64,000 nt of DNA from Streptomyces sp. NBC_01750. GTDB taxonomy: Bacteria; Actinomycetota; Actinomycetes; Streptomycetales; Streptomycetaceae. Both the position numbers and the translations under genes were made by a program. The notes under the pieces were generated by a model that made no database searches, was not told the DNA's origin, and saw only the letters and a list, made by a program, of their open reading frames with translations. Below are positions 17,083 through 26,086 of the stretch, in pieces. Location: assembly GCF_035918095.1 (NCBI RefSeq), contig NZ_CP109137.1:2854001-2918000 (forward strand). Reading direction: 5' to 3'. The stretch's first letter is position 1; every line of letters starts with the position of its first letter.

Positions 17083-17646
17083 ATGACCACTGCCGCACCT
17101 TTCGGGCCGCGCGACTTCCAGCTGGTACTGCTCCGCCGGATGGCCGACCACCAACCGGGGCTCGTCGAGGACGCCCGCCTCGAACTGGGCGCCTCGCTCG
17201 CCGAGATGCGTGAGTCCAACCGCCGCTGGCAGGCGATGCTCCGCGCCCCGAGAACCCGCGGTGCGCTCGCCCGCTACCGCTCGGTGCTCGGTGCGCCGGA
17301 ACAGTCCGCACGGCGAAGGATCGGCGACCTGGAGTGCGACGCACTGCTGTGGCCCGTACCGCTCTGGCCCGATCTGCGCTTCGAGGTGCTGGCCACGGAC
17401 AGTGGAGCGGTGTGGAACGAGTGGCTGGTACGCGCCCCGGGGGCGCCGGGACCCGAGCTGCGCACGGTGGAGGATCTGAAGCCCTGGTCGTGCACGGTGG
17501 ACGAGGTGGCCGGAGCCTTCCCCCCGGCGAGGCCGATGGAGGGGTCGGCACCGACCAGATGGAGGCTGGGGTTCACCCTGCCCGGCGGCGAGTCGTGCGT
17601 CGCGGAGTTCACCTGGGGTCTGTTGCAGCGGCTGACGGTGGCCTGA
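17083..17646 (+). CDS. Hypothetical protein
   Basis: 187-residue soluble protein beginning MTTAAPFGPRDFQLVLLRRM. I do not recognise the family. It has a helical N-terminal half rich in Arg and Leu, and a C-terminal half with Trp-rich beta-like stretches (ALLWPVPLWPDLRFEVLATD, SGAVWNEWLVRAPG). Start at 17083 is chosen for the GGGGCAGGA about 8 bp upstream; 17074 is possible. Codon use matches neighbours. It lies divergently from the zinc-ribbon gene and upstream of the Mbl-like gene. Confidence 0.6.
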   Translation: MTTAAPFGPRDFQLVLLRRMADHQPGLVEDARLELGASLAEMRESNRRWQAMLRAPRTRGALARYRSVLGAPEQSARRRIGDLECDALLWPVPLWPDLRFEVLATDSGAVWNEWLVRAPGAPGPELRTVEDLKPWSCTVDEVAGAFPPARPMEGSAPTRWRLGFTLPGGESCVAEFTWGLLQRLTVA

Positions 17647-17770
17647 GGCCGATCGGCCGAACGAATCTGGCGGGTCGTCAGCTCCGTACCCCCGACCGGC
17701 TCACCCAGCGCGCGCACCGCTCGAGGCGATCGCACGATGCGATCAAGTACCGCACTCGGGAGGATCCGCT

Positions 17771-18814
17771 GTGACCGTCAGCCTTGAGCAGTTGCGCCGT
17801 TGCCATGTCGCCGTCGACCTGGGGGCCGCGAGGACTCGGGTGTTCGTGAAGGGGGCCGGGCTCGTCGTCGACGAGCCGAGCGTGGCCGCCGTGAACACGC
17901 GCACGGGGGCGCTTATCGCCGTAGGCGCACTCGCCGAAAAGATGACGGGCCGTACGCCCGACTACATCCGCGTCACCCGCCCTGTCTCCGGCGGCACCGT
18001 CGTCGACATCGACATGGCCCAGCGGATGCTCCGTCATCTCCTCGGCGAGAAGCTCAGCCGCCAGCTGCGCCGCAAGCCGCGACTGCGCGCCGCCGCCTGC
18101 ACCCCGCACGACAGCGACCCGCTGGCGCAACGCGCCGCAGTCGAGACCCTGGTCGGCCTCGGTGCCCGCCGGGTCGAGCTGGTCGACACCCTGATCGCCG
18201 CGGCCGTCGGCTGCGGGCTGCCCGTGGAGGAGCCCACCGCGACCATGATCATGGTGTGCGGGGCAGCCACCACGCAGGTCGCCGTGCTCTCGCTCGGCGC
18301 GATCGTGACCGCCGAGCGAATCCCGGTCGGCGGTAATGCCATCGACCACGCGGTGATCCAGCACCTGCGCCACCAGCACGAACTGATGCTGCCCAGCCAG
18401 TCGGTCCGGCCCCTCCAGCTGGCCCTGCACGGCAACGGGCTGAACACTCACGGGCCCTCGTCGACAGAGATCCACGGCCGGGACGTGGCCACCGGCCTCG
18501 CCCGCTCGGTGAAGGTCGACACCGCCGCCGTACGGAACGCCATCCACACTCCGCTCACCTCCGTGCTGGACGGCATCGGCAAGGTGCTGCGCGACTGCCC
18601 GCCGGACCTGGTCGCCGATCTCGCCGACCGCGGAATCATGATGGTCGGCGGCAGCGCGCTGCTGCCGGGCCTGGACCAGATGCTGCGCGATGCGACCGGG
18701 ATGCCGGTGGGCATCGCCGAACGGCCCGACATCTGCGCCGTGCTCGGCCTCGGCGCGATGATGGAGGGCAAGATCCAGCCGAGGGTCCTCGATCCACTGG
18801 GCGAAGCCGGCTGA
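17771..18814 (+). CDS. mbl: MreB/Mbl-like actin-family protein
   Basis: 347 residues of the bacterial actin (MreB) fold: phosphate-1 loop VAVDLGAARTRVFV, connect region VTRPVSGGTVVDIDMAQRML, phosphate-2 MVCGAATTQVAVLSLG, adenosine motif IMMVGGSALLPGLDQML and C-terminal VLGLGAMME. Several canonical glycines and acidic residues of MreB are replaced (for example DLGAAR where MreB has DLGTAN). This fits the divergent second MreB paralogue (Mbl) of streptomycetes, linked to spore-wall integrity in that group. GTG start at 17771 after GGAGGAT. Confidence 0.85.
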   Translation: MTVSLEQLRRCHVAVDLGAARTRVFVKGAGLVVDEPSVAAVNTRTGALIAVGALAEKMTGRTPDYIRVTRPVSGGTVVDIDMAQRMLRHLLGEKLSRQLRRKPRLRAAACTPHDSDPLAQRAAVETLVGLGARRVELVDTLIAAAVGCGLPVEEPTATMIMVCGAATTQVAVLSLGAIVTAERIPVGGNAIDHAVIQHLRHQHELMLPSQSVRPLQLALHGNGLNTHGPSSTEIHGRDVATGLARSVKVDTAAVRNAIHTPLTSVLDGIGKVLRDCPPDLVADLADRGIMMVGGSALLPGLDQMLRDATGMPVGIAERPDICAVLGLGAMMEGKIQPRVLDPLGEAG

Positions 18815-18903
18815 GGGCGCGCATGGAGCGTCGGCACCGCCTCGAACTGCGCGCGACCGCAGATCGTCGGCTTCCGCCGCCGGCCCGACCGGTGCGCGAT
18901 ACG

Positions 18904-18934
18904 CCGCGCCCGGGGTCATCGCCCCCGGGCGCGG
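18904..18934. terminator. Terminator hairpin between mbl-like gene and Lrp gene
   Basis: Perfect 11-bp GC arms (ccgcgcccggg and cccgggcgcgg) with a 9-nt loop in the 168-bp gap between convergent stops. Confidence 0.75.
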
Positions 18935-18982
18935 CCGGATCACCGGGCTGTCCACCGCCGGGATCAGCCGGCAGGCCCCGCG

Positions 18983-19408
18983 CTAGCGGGCGGACCTCAG
19001 CGCGATCCGGGTGCTGGACTGGGCCACGCCGGCCTCGCGCTTGAGGCGGCGCAGCAGGCCGTCCAGAGCGGGCGGATCGGCGGCGCGGGCTCGCAGGAGA
19101 TAGTCGTGTTCGCCCGTCACATGGACGACTTCGGTGATGCCCGGGAACTTGAGCACGGCCTTCTCGAAGTCCTCGTTGGTGGTGTCGAGGCGGAGCGTGA
19201 CATCGATGAAGACGATCAGGCCCGCGCGGGTGTCGGCCGCCGGGTCGACCAGCGTCGTGAAGCCCCGGATCACACCCTCACGGCGCATACGACGGACCCG
19301 GTCGGCGGCGGCGTTGGCGCTCAGCCCGACCCGTACCCCCAGATCGCGGTAGGAGATCCGCGCATCCTCCTGCAGGATGCCGAGGATTTCGCTGTCCAGT
19401 CGGTCCAT
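18983..19408 (-). CDS. Lrp/AsnC family transcriptional regulator
   Basis: 141 residues. N-terminal HTH: MDRLDSEILGILQEDARISYRDLGVRVGLSANAAADRVRRM. The RAM effector domain follows (VFIDVTLRL, VVHVTGEHDYLLRARAADP). Binds an amino acid and regulates transport or catabolism genes. It is divergent, 70 bp, from a LysE-type exporter, the classic arrangement for an Lrp-type regulator controlling amino acid export. ATG at 19408; the frame stays open upstream, but only antisense to the exporter. Confidence 0.94.
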   Translation of the reverse strand: MDRLDSEILGILQEDARISYRDLGVRVGLSANAAADRVRRMRREGVIRGFTTLVDPAADTRAGLIVFIDVTLRLDTTNEDFEKAVLKFPGITEVVHVTGEHDYLLRARAADPPALDGLLRRLKREAGVAQSSTRIALRSAR

Positions 19409-19478
19409 ACCGCGATTGTCGCAGTTCGGGCCGGAATTCGGCCGCGCGGACCTCAGGCGGGGCCTGAAGGTGTGCGGC

Positions 19479-20102
19479 ATGAGCGAGATGTGGACGACGG
19501 CTGTGGCGGGCGCGGCAGCCGGCCTGGGTGTGGCGATGCCCGTGGGGGCGATGGGCGTGCTGCTCGTCCAGGAGGGCATGCGCGACCGCCGGGGCGCCGT
19601 GGCCGCGGCTGCCGCTGTGGCGGTCGTCGACCTCGCGTACGCAGCCGTGGCGACCGCGCTCGGTCCACTGGTCGCCTCCGCGCTCTCCGGCGTGGAGGCC
19701 TGGGTCAGGCTGGTGTCGGCCGCGGTGCTGGCGGTGATCGCGGTGCGGGGGCTGCTCGCCTCCCGCACCGCCGGGCCCGCCGCGCAGGGCGGAAGCACAG
19801 GCGGAGCCGGCCCGGTGCGGACGTTCACACGGTTCGCCGCGCTCACTCTGATCAACCCCACCACCGCGTTGTACTTCGCCGCCCTGACCACCGCTCAGGG
19901 CGCGGCTCTCAGCGGCGGTACGGCCGGGCTGATCTTCGTGTGCGGGGTGTTCGTCGCCTCGATGGTGTGGCAGCAGCTGCTGGTGGCGGCGAGCGGCCTC
20001 GCGGGCGCGCGGATCTCGGACTCCGCCCGCGCATGGACCTTCCGGATCGGATACGGCCTCGTCGCGGTGTACGCGGTGAAGGTGGCGCTGCCACTGCCTT
20101 AG
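19479..20102 (+). CDS. LysE family transporter
   Basis: 207-residue integral membrane protein with about six hydrophobic segments: AAAGLGVAMPVGAMGVLLVQEGMR at the N-terminus, the LINPTTALYFAALTT motif at about 130 (the exporter NP region), and a C-terminal hydrophobic segment. A LysE-superfamily exporter by pattern. Start ATG 19479 (MSEMWTTAVAG) is the first in-frame start downstream of the divergent Lrp promoter. The adjacent Lrp-type regulator probably controls it in response to an amino acid. Confidence 0.88.
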   Translation: MSEMWTTAVAGAAAGLGVAMPVGAMGVLLVQEGMRDRRGAVAAAAAVAVVDLAYAAVATALGPLVASALSGVEAWVRLVSAAVLAVIAVRGLLASRTAGPAAQGGSTGGAGPVRTFTRFAALTLINPTTALYFAALTTAQGAALSGGTAGLIFVCGVFVASMVWQQLLVAASGLAGARISDSARAWTFRIGYGLVAVYAVKVALPLP

Positions 20103-20306
20103 CCGGTCATTTCCCGGGCAGCTGATCCGTACGGGGCTGCCCGGCGCGCCCGGCGATGTCCGCCGCTCGCAGGGGCGGATCGACGCAGAGCGGAACGAGC
20201 CCGGTACGCACCGCCAACACCGATACCCACTCACCTTGTTACGCCCGGGTAGCGGGGAGAATGGAGCGGCCCGGCAGCGCGGACGGGCAGTCCCGTGCGG
20301 CACCAC

Positions 20307-20340
20307 ATGGCGACAGATGGCGACAGATGGCGACAGATGG
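20307..20340. repeat. 10-bp tandem repeat in matB leader
   Basis: The unit atggcgacag occurs three times in a row (20307, 20317, 20327), followed by a partial copy that leads into the matB ribosome-binding site (atggagga). Copy-number change would move the RBS away from the promoter but not from the start codon. Confidence 0.9.
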
Positions 20341-20350
20341 AGGACGACGA

Positions 20351-21760
20351 GTGAGTGACCTCTTCCCGGCGCTGGCGGCCGGTTCGGACCGGCGCGCCCT
20401 CCGCTTCGGCGAACGTGCGCTGACGTACGGCGAGCTGGCCGGTGCGGCGGGTTCGCTGGCGGGCCGGATCTCCGCCGCCCGGCGGGTCGCCGTCTGGGCC
20501 ACGCCCACGCTGGAGACGGCCGTGGGTGTGGTGGCCGCGCTGCTGGCCGCCGTACCTGTCGTGCCGCTGAACCCGAAGACGGGTGAGCGCGAGCTGGCAC
20601 ATATCGTCGCGGACAGCGTGCCGTCGCTGGTGCTGGCCGGGCCGGACGACGAACTGCCTTCGGCGCTGGGCGGGTTGGAACGCATCGACATCGCGGTCGC
20701 GGGTACTGCCGGTCCGCTGCCCGCGGAGCCGGACCCCCAGGCGGCCGCTCTGATCGTCTACACCTCTGGGACGACGGGCCCGCCCAAGGGCGCCGTGCTG
20801 CCGCGCCGCGCGATCTCCGCGACTCTCGATGCGCTGGAGGACGCCTGGCAGTGGACCGCCGACGACGTCCTCGTGCACGGCCTCCCGCTCTTTCATGTCC
20901 ACGGTCTGATCCTGGGCATCCTCGGCCCGTTGCGGCGCGGCGGGGAGGTGCGCCACCTGGGGAAGTTCACGGCAGAAGGCGTGGCGCGCGAGCTCGCGGA
21001 CGGCGGCACCATGCTCTTCGGCGTACCGACGATGTATCACCGACTGGCCGAAGTGCTCGGCACGGAGCCCGAGTTGGTGAAGGCGCTGGCGGGTGCGCGG
21101 TTGCTGGTGTCGGGGTCGGCCGCGCTGCCTTTGCACGACCATGAGCGGATCGCGGCGGCGACGGGACGGCGGGTGATCGAGCGTTACGGAATGACCGAGA
21201 CGCTGATGAACACCTCGGTACGCGCAGACGGCGAGGCACGTCCGGGTACGGTCGGCGTCCCGCTGCGCGGCGTCGAGCTGCGGCTGGTCGACGAAAGCGA
21301 CGGCATCGGCGAGATCCAGGTGCGCGGACCGAACCTCTTCACGGAGTATCTGAACCGGCCCGACGCGACCGAGGCGGCCTTCGACGGCGACTGGTTCCGT
21401 ACCGGCGACATGGCCGGCCGCGACCCGGACGGCTATGTACGGATCGTCGGCCGCAAGGCCACCGACCTGATCAAGAGCGGCGGATACAAGATCGGCGCGG
21501 GCGAGATCGAGAACGCGCTGCTTGAGCATCCTGGGGTGCGCGAGGCTGCGGTGACCGGTGAGCCGGACCCGGACCTCGGTGAGCGGATCATCGCCTGGGT
21601 CGTGCCGGCGGACCCCTTGGCGCCGCCCGCGCCGGAGGAGCTGTCCGCACATGTGGCCGCGCAGCTCGCGCCGCACAAGCGCCCGCGCCAGGTCCGCTTC
21701 CTCGATGCGCTGCCCCGCAACGACATGGGCAAGATCATGAAGCGGGCGCTCCATGGGTGA
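20351..21760 (+). CDS. matB: Malonyl-CoA synthetase MatB
   Basis: ATP-dependent ligase that activates malonate, and often methylmalonate, to the CoA thioester, giving extender units for fatty acid and polyketide synthesis. 469 residues. ANL-superfamily motifs: P-loop IVYTSGTTGPPKGAV, A8 hinge region GDMAGRDPDGYVRIVGRKATDLIKSGGYKIGAGEIE, and the C-terminal catalytic Lys in PRNDMGKIMKR. The N-terminus (DLFPAL...RRALRFGERALTYGEL) closely resembles S. coelicolor MatB. GTG start at 20351 with GGAGGACGACGA upstream. The end overlaps the carboxyltransferase gene by 8 bp, implying translational coupling. Confidence 0.9.
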   Translation: MSDLFPALAAGSDRRALRFGERALTYGELAGAAGSLAGRISAARRVAVWATPTLETAVGVVAALLAAVPVVPLNPKTGERELAHIVADSVPSLVLAGPDDELPSALGGLERIDIAVAGTAGPLPAEPDPQAAALIVYTSGTTGPPKGAVLPRRAISATLDALEDAWQWTADDVLVHGLPLFHVHGLILGILGPLRRGGEVRHLGKFTAEGVARELADGGTMLFGVPTMYHRLAEVLGTEPELVKALAGARLLVSGSAALPLHDHERIAAATGRRVIERYGMTETLMNTSVRADGEARPGTVGVPLRGVELRLVDESDGIGEIQVRGPNLFTEYLNRPDATEAAFDGDWFRTGDMAGRDPDGYVRIVGRKATDLIKSGGYKIGAGEIENALLEHPGVREAAVTGEPDPDLGERIIAWVVPADPLAPPAPEELSAHVAAQLAPHKRPRQVRFLDALPRNDMGKIMKRALHG

Positions 21761-23231
21761 GCGGGCGACCGCCCGCGAGGCGATCGCGCTGGTCTGCGAC
21801 GACTTCACGGAGGCCGAGCCCGTCGGCCGGCCGTGCGTTCCGGACGGCCCGATCGCCTGGGAGGGCTACGACGCGGCGCGCGCGAGAGCCGCCCAGCGTA
21901 CGGGCTCGAAGGAGTCCGTCGTGTACGGCGGGGCCACGATCGGCGGCCGCCGATGTGTGGTGGTCTCCTTCGAGTTCGGCTTCATGGGCGGCTCGTTGAG
22001 CAAGCGCGCCGGGGACCGCCTGGAGGCGGCGTACGACACGGCGCGCGAACGGGGGCGACCGCTGATCTCGCTGATCTCGACGGGCGGCAGCCGTATGCAG
22101 GAGGGCATGATCGCTCTCCACCAACTCCAGCGCGTGGCCCGGGCGTCGGTGCTGCTGCGCGACGCGGGTATCCCGCACATCGCCGTCCTCCGCGACCCGA
22201 CGACGGGCGGCGGCTGGGCCACACTGGGCGCGGGCGCGGACGTGATCCTGGCCCTGCCGACCGCGCAGGTGGGCTTCGCCGGCTCCCGCGTCCGGCCGCC
22301 CGACGCGGACCCGGCGGCGTACACGGCGGAAGGCCAACTGGCCTCGGGCCAGATCGACGCGATCGTGCGCGGCGAGGATCTGCGGGACGTGCTCGCGTAC
22401 TGGGCGGGAGCGCTGGGCGCGGGGCTCGCGGGAGCGGAGGCCGAGCGCACCTCCGCGGGCGGGCAGGACATCGAGGGCGCCGCCCGGGCAGCGGGCACCC
22501 CGGCGGTCGCCGGCCCGTCCCGCGTCGAGCCCGCTCCACCCCCGTACGCCCTCGGCGGGGCTCCCCTCCCCCACACCGGGTGGGACGCCGTCCAGCAGGC
22601 CCGCACGCCCGGGCGGCCCCATGCCGAGGCGTATCTCGATCGGTACTTCACGCGCCGCCGCCCCCTCCACGGCGACCGCTGCGGCGGCACCGACCCCGGG
22701 CTGCTCTGCGGTGTCGGGCTGCGCGACGGGCGGGCCATCGCATACGTCGCCCAGTGCGGCACCCCGACCAGGCCCGCCGGCTACCGGACCGCCGCCCGTG
22801 TCGTGCGGCTCGCCGACCGGGTCGGGATTCCCGTGCTCACGCTCATCGACACCCCGGGCGCGGCCAATGACGCCGAGGCCGAGCGGGCCGGCGCGGGCGC
22901 GGCGATCGCCGAGCTGTTCTCGGCGATCGCCGCCGCCCGTACTCCGCTGACCAGCCTTCTCATCGGCGAGGGCGGCTCGGGCGGGGCGCTCGCGCTCGCC
23001 GCTCCCGGCAACACCTGGGCCACACCGGACAGTTACTTCTCCGTCATCGCCCCGGAGCTCGCCGCCGCGATCCTCAAGCGCGGGCCCGAACAGGTGGCCC
23101 GCACCGCGGACCAGTTGCGGCTGCGGCCACAGGACCTGGTGGAGCTGGGCGTCGTGCGCGGGATCGTCGCCCTGGACCCCGTCAGCCGGAACGCGGCGCC
23201 GACGGACGGTCCACCATCCTCAGCAGGCTGA
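21753..23231 (+). CDS. Acyl-CoA carboxyltransferase, fused beta-alpha type
   Basis: 492 residues joining two crotonase-fold halves as in carboxyltransferases. The N-half has FEFGFMGGSLSKRAGDRLEAA and RPLISLISTGGSRMQEG with DPTTGGGWATLGAGADV (AccD-like). The C-half has YRTAARVVRLADRVGIPVLTLIDTPGA and IGEGGSGGALALA (AccA-like). No zinc-finger cysteines are seen at the N-terminus and no biotin domain is present. It overlaps matB by 8 bp, so both proteins probably act on malonyl-type CoA esters. It could be a carboxylase CT subunit or a malonyl-CoA decarboxylase; sequence alone does not decide. Confidence 0.82.
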   Translation: MGERATAREAIALVCDDFTEAEPVGRPCVPDGPIAWEGYDAARARAAQRTGSKESVVYGGATIGGRRCVVVSFEFGFMGGSLSKRAGDRLEAAYDTARERGRPLISLISTGGSRMQEGMIALHQLQRVARASVLLRDAGIPHIAVLRDPTTGGGWATLGAGADVILALPTAQVGFAGSRVRPPDADPAAYTAEGQLASGQIDAIVRGEDLRDVLAYWAGALGAGLAGAEAERTSAGGQDIEGAARAAGTPAVAGPSRVEPAPPPYALGGAPLPHTGWDAVQQARTPGRPHAEAYLDRYFTRRRPLHGDRCGGTDPGLLCGVGLRDGRAIAYVAQCGTPTRPAGYRTAARVVRLADRVGIPVLTLIDTPGAANDAEAERAGAGAAIAELFSAIAAARTPLTSLLIGEGGSGGALALAAPGNTWATPDSYFSVIAPELAAAILKRGPEQVARTADQLRLRPQDLVELGVVRGIVALDPVSRNAAPTDGPPSSAG

Positions 23232-23314
23232 GATGCCCGGCTCCGGGAACGCCGCCGGCTCCTCGCGCGCACCCGGCTCGTCCACCGGCCACCCCGTGAC
23301 CGCCTGAGAGCCCG

Positions 23315-24568
23315 TCAGGGCGTCGGGTTGCGGGCGTCGTACCGGACGAAGCCGCGACGGCTCAGCGCGAGCAGGGAGATCGCCAGCACACAGACGATAC
23401 CGCCGCCCGTCACGGTCACGGCCGGCGAGGTCAGATCGGCGACGCTGCCGGCCAGGAAGTCGCCGAGCCGCGGGCCACCCGCGACGACGACGATGAAGAC
23501 GCCCTGGAGACGGCCGCGCATCTCGTCCGGGGCGGCCGACTGCATCATCGTGTTGCGGAAGACCATCGAGACGGTGTCCGCGAACCCGGCGAGGGCGAGG
23601 AACAGCAGTCCGAGCCAGAGGTTGCGGGTGAGCCCGAAGACGGCGATCGCCGTACCCCAGGCGCCGACGGCGAGCAGAATCGCCAGCCCGTGCCGCCGGA
23701 TCCTGCCCTGCCACCCGGAGAACACCCCGCCGAGCAGCGCGCCGAGGGCGGGCGCGGCGACCAGCAGTCCGGTGGTGCGTGCGTCACCGCCGTACCAGAC
23801 CACGGCGACGGCAGGGAAGAGCGCCCGCGGATGGGCCAGGATCATGGCGCAGAAGTCCGAGAAGAACGTCATCCGGAGGTTGGGCCGGGTGGCGAGGAAA
23901 CGCAGCCCGTCCAGGACGGACGCCCTCTTGGTGCCCGCGAGGCGGTCCGGGCGCATCGAGGGCAGCCGCCACATCGCGTACAGGGACGCGGAGAAGGCGA
24001 CGGCATCGATGAGATACGCGGCCTGGTACCCGGCGAATCCGACGATGAGCCCGCCGAGCATCGGCCCGAGGAGCGTCCCCGAGGTCATGGTCATCGAGGT
24101 GAGCGCGTTGGCGGCGGGCAGCTGCTCGGGCGGCAGCAGCCGGGGGATCATCGCGCTGCGGGCCGGGGAGTTGACGGCCGCGCACATGGCCTGGAGCGCG
24201 ACGACTGCGTAGAGGAACCAGACGTGGTGGAACCCGGCGAGGGCGGCGGTGGCGAGTCCGGCCGACAGCACGGCGGACCCGCTCGCGGAGAAGAGCCCGA
24301 GCTTGCGCCGGTCCACGGTGTCGGCGATCGCACCGCCGTAGAGCCCGAACGCCACGAGCGGTACGAGGGAGCAGAGCCCGACGAGGCCGACGGCGAAGGT
24401 GGAGCGGGTGATGTCGTAGACCTGGAGTGAGATCGCGAGAGTGGTCATCCCCTGGCCGACCCAGGAGATCGTGCTGCCGAACCAGAGCCGCCGGTAGTCG
24501 GCGGAGCTGCGGAGGGGAGTGAGGTCGGCGAGTATGCGTCGGCGCGGAGGCCGGGCGGTGTCGGTCAT
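23315..24568 (-). CDS. MFS transporter (DHA3-like exporter)
   Basis: 417 residues with about twelve hydrophobic segments. The N-terminus LRSSADYRRLWFGSTISWVGQGMTTLAISLQVYD and the loop GGAIADTVDRRKLGLFSA (motif A) are typical of DHA3 exporters of drugs or siderophores such as EntS. Substrate unknown. Start ATG 24568 gives the usual short N-terminal tail; upstream frame extension is Arg/Pro-rich and non-coding. Convergent with the carboxyltransferase gene. Confidence 0.9.
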   Translation of the reverse strand: MTDTARPPRRRILADLTPLRSSADYRRLWFGSTISWVGQGMTTLAISLQVYDITRSTFAVGLVGLCSLVPLVAFGLYGGAIADTVDRRKLGLFSASGSAVLSAGLATAALAGFHHVWFLYAVVALQAMCAAVNSPARSAMIPRLLPPEQLPAANALTSMTMTSGTLLGPMLGGLIVGFAGYQAAYLIDAVAFSASLYAMWRLPSMRPDRLAGTKRASVLDGLRFLATRPNLRMTFFSDFCAMILAHPRALFPAVAVVWYGGDARTTGLLVAAPALGALLGGVFSGWQGRIRRHGLAILLAVGAWGTAIAVFGLTRNLWLGLLFLALAGFADTVSMVFRNTMMQSAAPDEMRGRLQGVFIVVVAGGPRLGDFLAGSVADLTSPAVTVTGGGIVCVLAISLLALSRRGFVRYDARNPTP

Positions 24569-24929
24569 ATGGAGTGGCTGCGGTGCGCGTGGAGGGCGGT
24601 GCGGCTGGCGAGGCTGGTCGTCGGCATGACGGGCAGTATATGGACGCGCCGGGAGTGGACCCCTTACATTTCCGGCCGTCTGTCCGGGGACCGGGGCAGG
24701 TGGGACTGGTGGCCAGGCCTCCGCCGCCCGCGCGCCCGCAGTGATGCGGGTACAGCGTCGGCCGCCGCCGCACCCGCGAGATGCGCAGGGTCGGGCGTAC
24801 GCTGGTGATACCGAGGACATTTCACACACCGGCCGTCGTGCCGGTGTGGTTTTCGGCGCTTCACCACATCGGCGCTTCAACAACGCCCGGCCGGTTCGGC
24901 CGGCCCGGGGCAGGGTGGGAAGTGAGGTC
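24569..24929. other. Intergenic region, promoters only
   Basis: No gene is seen on either strand. It should hold the promoter of the MFS gene (left) and of the small membrane protein (right). It contains a direct repeat of tcggcgcttca (around 24863 and 24879) and a GC-rich palindromic stretch near 24886-24910 (ggccggttcggccgg). Confidence 0.5.
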
Positions 24930-25139
24930 ATGGACAACCTCGTCACCGTGCTGGCGATCCTCGCGATGATCATCGCGGCCGCGCTCGCGATCCGTCTGCT
25001 CAACGGCTACCGGGACGAACGCGTCGCGGCATTCCCCCTCGGCGGCCGCACCAGGACGACCGTCCGGCACCACGCACGCCAGGAGCGCCGGCACACCGCA
25101 CGCGAGTGGCTCCGGCTCCACCGTCACGCCGGGAAGTGA
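24930..25139 (+). CDS. Small single-pass membrane protein
   Basis: 69 residues. MDNLVTVLAILAMIIAAALAIRLLN forms one N-terminal membrane helix. It is followed by a short cytoplasmic tail that is strongly basic (RTRTTVRHHARQERRHTAREWLRLHRH). No family recognised. RBS gtgggaagtgagg sits directly before the ATG. Small streptomycete membrane proteins of this shape are common and uncharacterised. Confidence 0.65.
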   Translation: MDNLVTVLAILAMIIAAALAIRLLNGYRDERVAAFPLGGRTRTTVRHHARQERRHTAREWLRLHRHAGK

Positions 25140-25262
25140 CGGCCGCGGCCCGCGCCACGCCAGTGCGCCACTGGCCGGGGAGCCGGGTCGACGCGCGCCG
25201 ACACTCATCGGCGAATAGCGTGAAAAGAACGGGAAGTTTCCTCGACCTGGAGGCTGGGAACC

Positions 25263-26051
25263 ATGGCCGCGCTACCGGAAGGCACGCCCTGTTGGGCCGA
25301 CGCGATGTTCCCCGACGTGGAAGCCGCGAAGGGTTTCTACGGCGAGCTGATGGGCTGGACCTACGACGAGGGCTCGGAAGAGTTCGTCAACTACACGCAG
25401 GCGCGCTCGGACGGCAAGCGGGTGGCCGCCGTCGTACCGCAGATGCCCGGCATGGACAGCCCGGCGGCGTGGAACCTCTACTTCGCCACCACGGACGCCG
25501 CCGCGACGGCCGCGAAGATCCGTGAGAACGACGGAACGCTGATGATGGAGCCCACGCAGGTCGGCGACTTCGGCACGATGGTGACGGCCCAGGACCCCAG
25601 CGGTGTGGTCTTCAGCGTCTGGCAGCCGCTCAGCCACAAGGGCTTCGAGAAGACCGGCGAACCGGGCTCGTTCGCGTGGGCCGAGGTCACCACGCGGGAC
25701 GCCGCCAAGGCGGACGCTTTCTTCACCACCGTGTTCCCCTTCGAGGTACAGAAGATGAAGCACGAGACCGTCGACTTCCACGTCTGGAACATCGACGGCC
25801 GACCGGTGGCGGGCCGGATGAGGATGACCGACGACTTCCTGCCCGACTTCCCGCCGTACGTCAATGTGTACTTCGCCGTGGCGGACTGCGACGCGGCGAT
25901 CGCCACGGTCGACAAGCTCGGCGGGCGAGTGCACTTCGGCCCGACGGACAGCCCCTTCGGCCGCATGGCGACGGTCGCGGACCAGCAGGGAGCCGTCTTC
26001 TCCGTGATCGACCTGCAGACCACCAAGGGCGAGATGCCCGAGGTGTCTTGA
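25263..26051 (+). CDS. VOC (glyoxalase/bleomycin resistance) superfamily protein, two-domain
   Basis: 262 residues made of two VOC modules: residues 1-125 (PCWADAMFPDVEAAKGFYGELMGWTY ... VVFSVWQP) and 130-262 (SFAWAEVTTRDAAKADAFFTTVFPF ... AVFSVID). Each has the beta-alpha-beta-beta-beta pattern with end-of-strand acidic/His positions that can bind a metal. Such proteins in streptomycetes include glyoxalase-like enzymes and antibiotic-binding proteins; the substrate cannot be told. ATG with GGAGGCTGGGAACC upstream. Confidence 0.88.
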   Translation: MAALPEGTPCWADAMFPDVEAAKGFYGELMGWTYDEGSEEFVNYTQARSDGKRVAAVVPQMPGMDSPAAWNLYFATTDAAATAAKIRENDGTLMMEPTQVGDFGTMVTAQDPSGVVFSVWQPLSHKGFEKTGEPGSFAWAEVTTRDAAKADAFFTTVFPFEVQKMKHETVDFHVWNIDGRPVAGRMRMTDDFLPDFPPYVNVYFAVADCDAAIATVDKLGGRVHFGPTDSPFGRMATVADQQGAVFSVIDLQTTKGEMPEVS

Positions 26052-26086
26052 CCCCGGACACGCACGGAACCGCGGACGACCAGTCG

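Noticed and set aside
19409..19891. Extended N-terminus for the Lrp regulator
   Set aside because: The extra codons are antisense to the LysE exporter and low complexity; ATG 19408 gives the normal family N-terminus.
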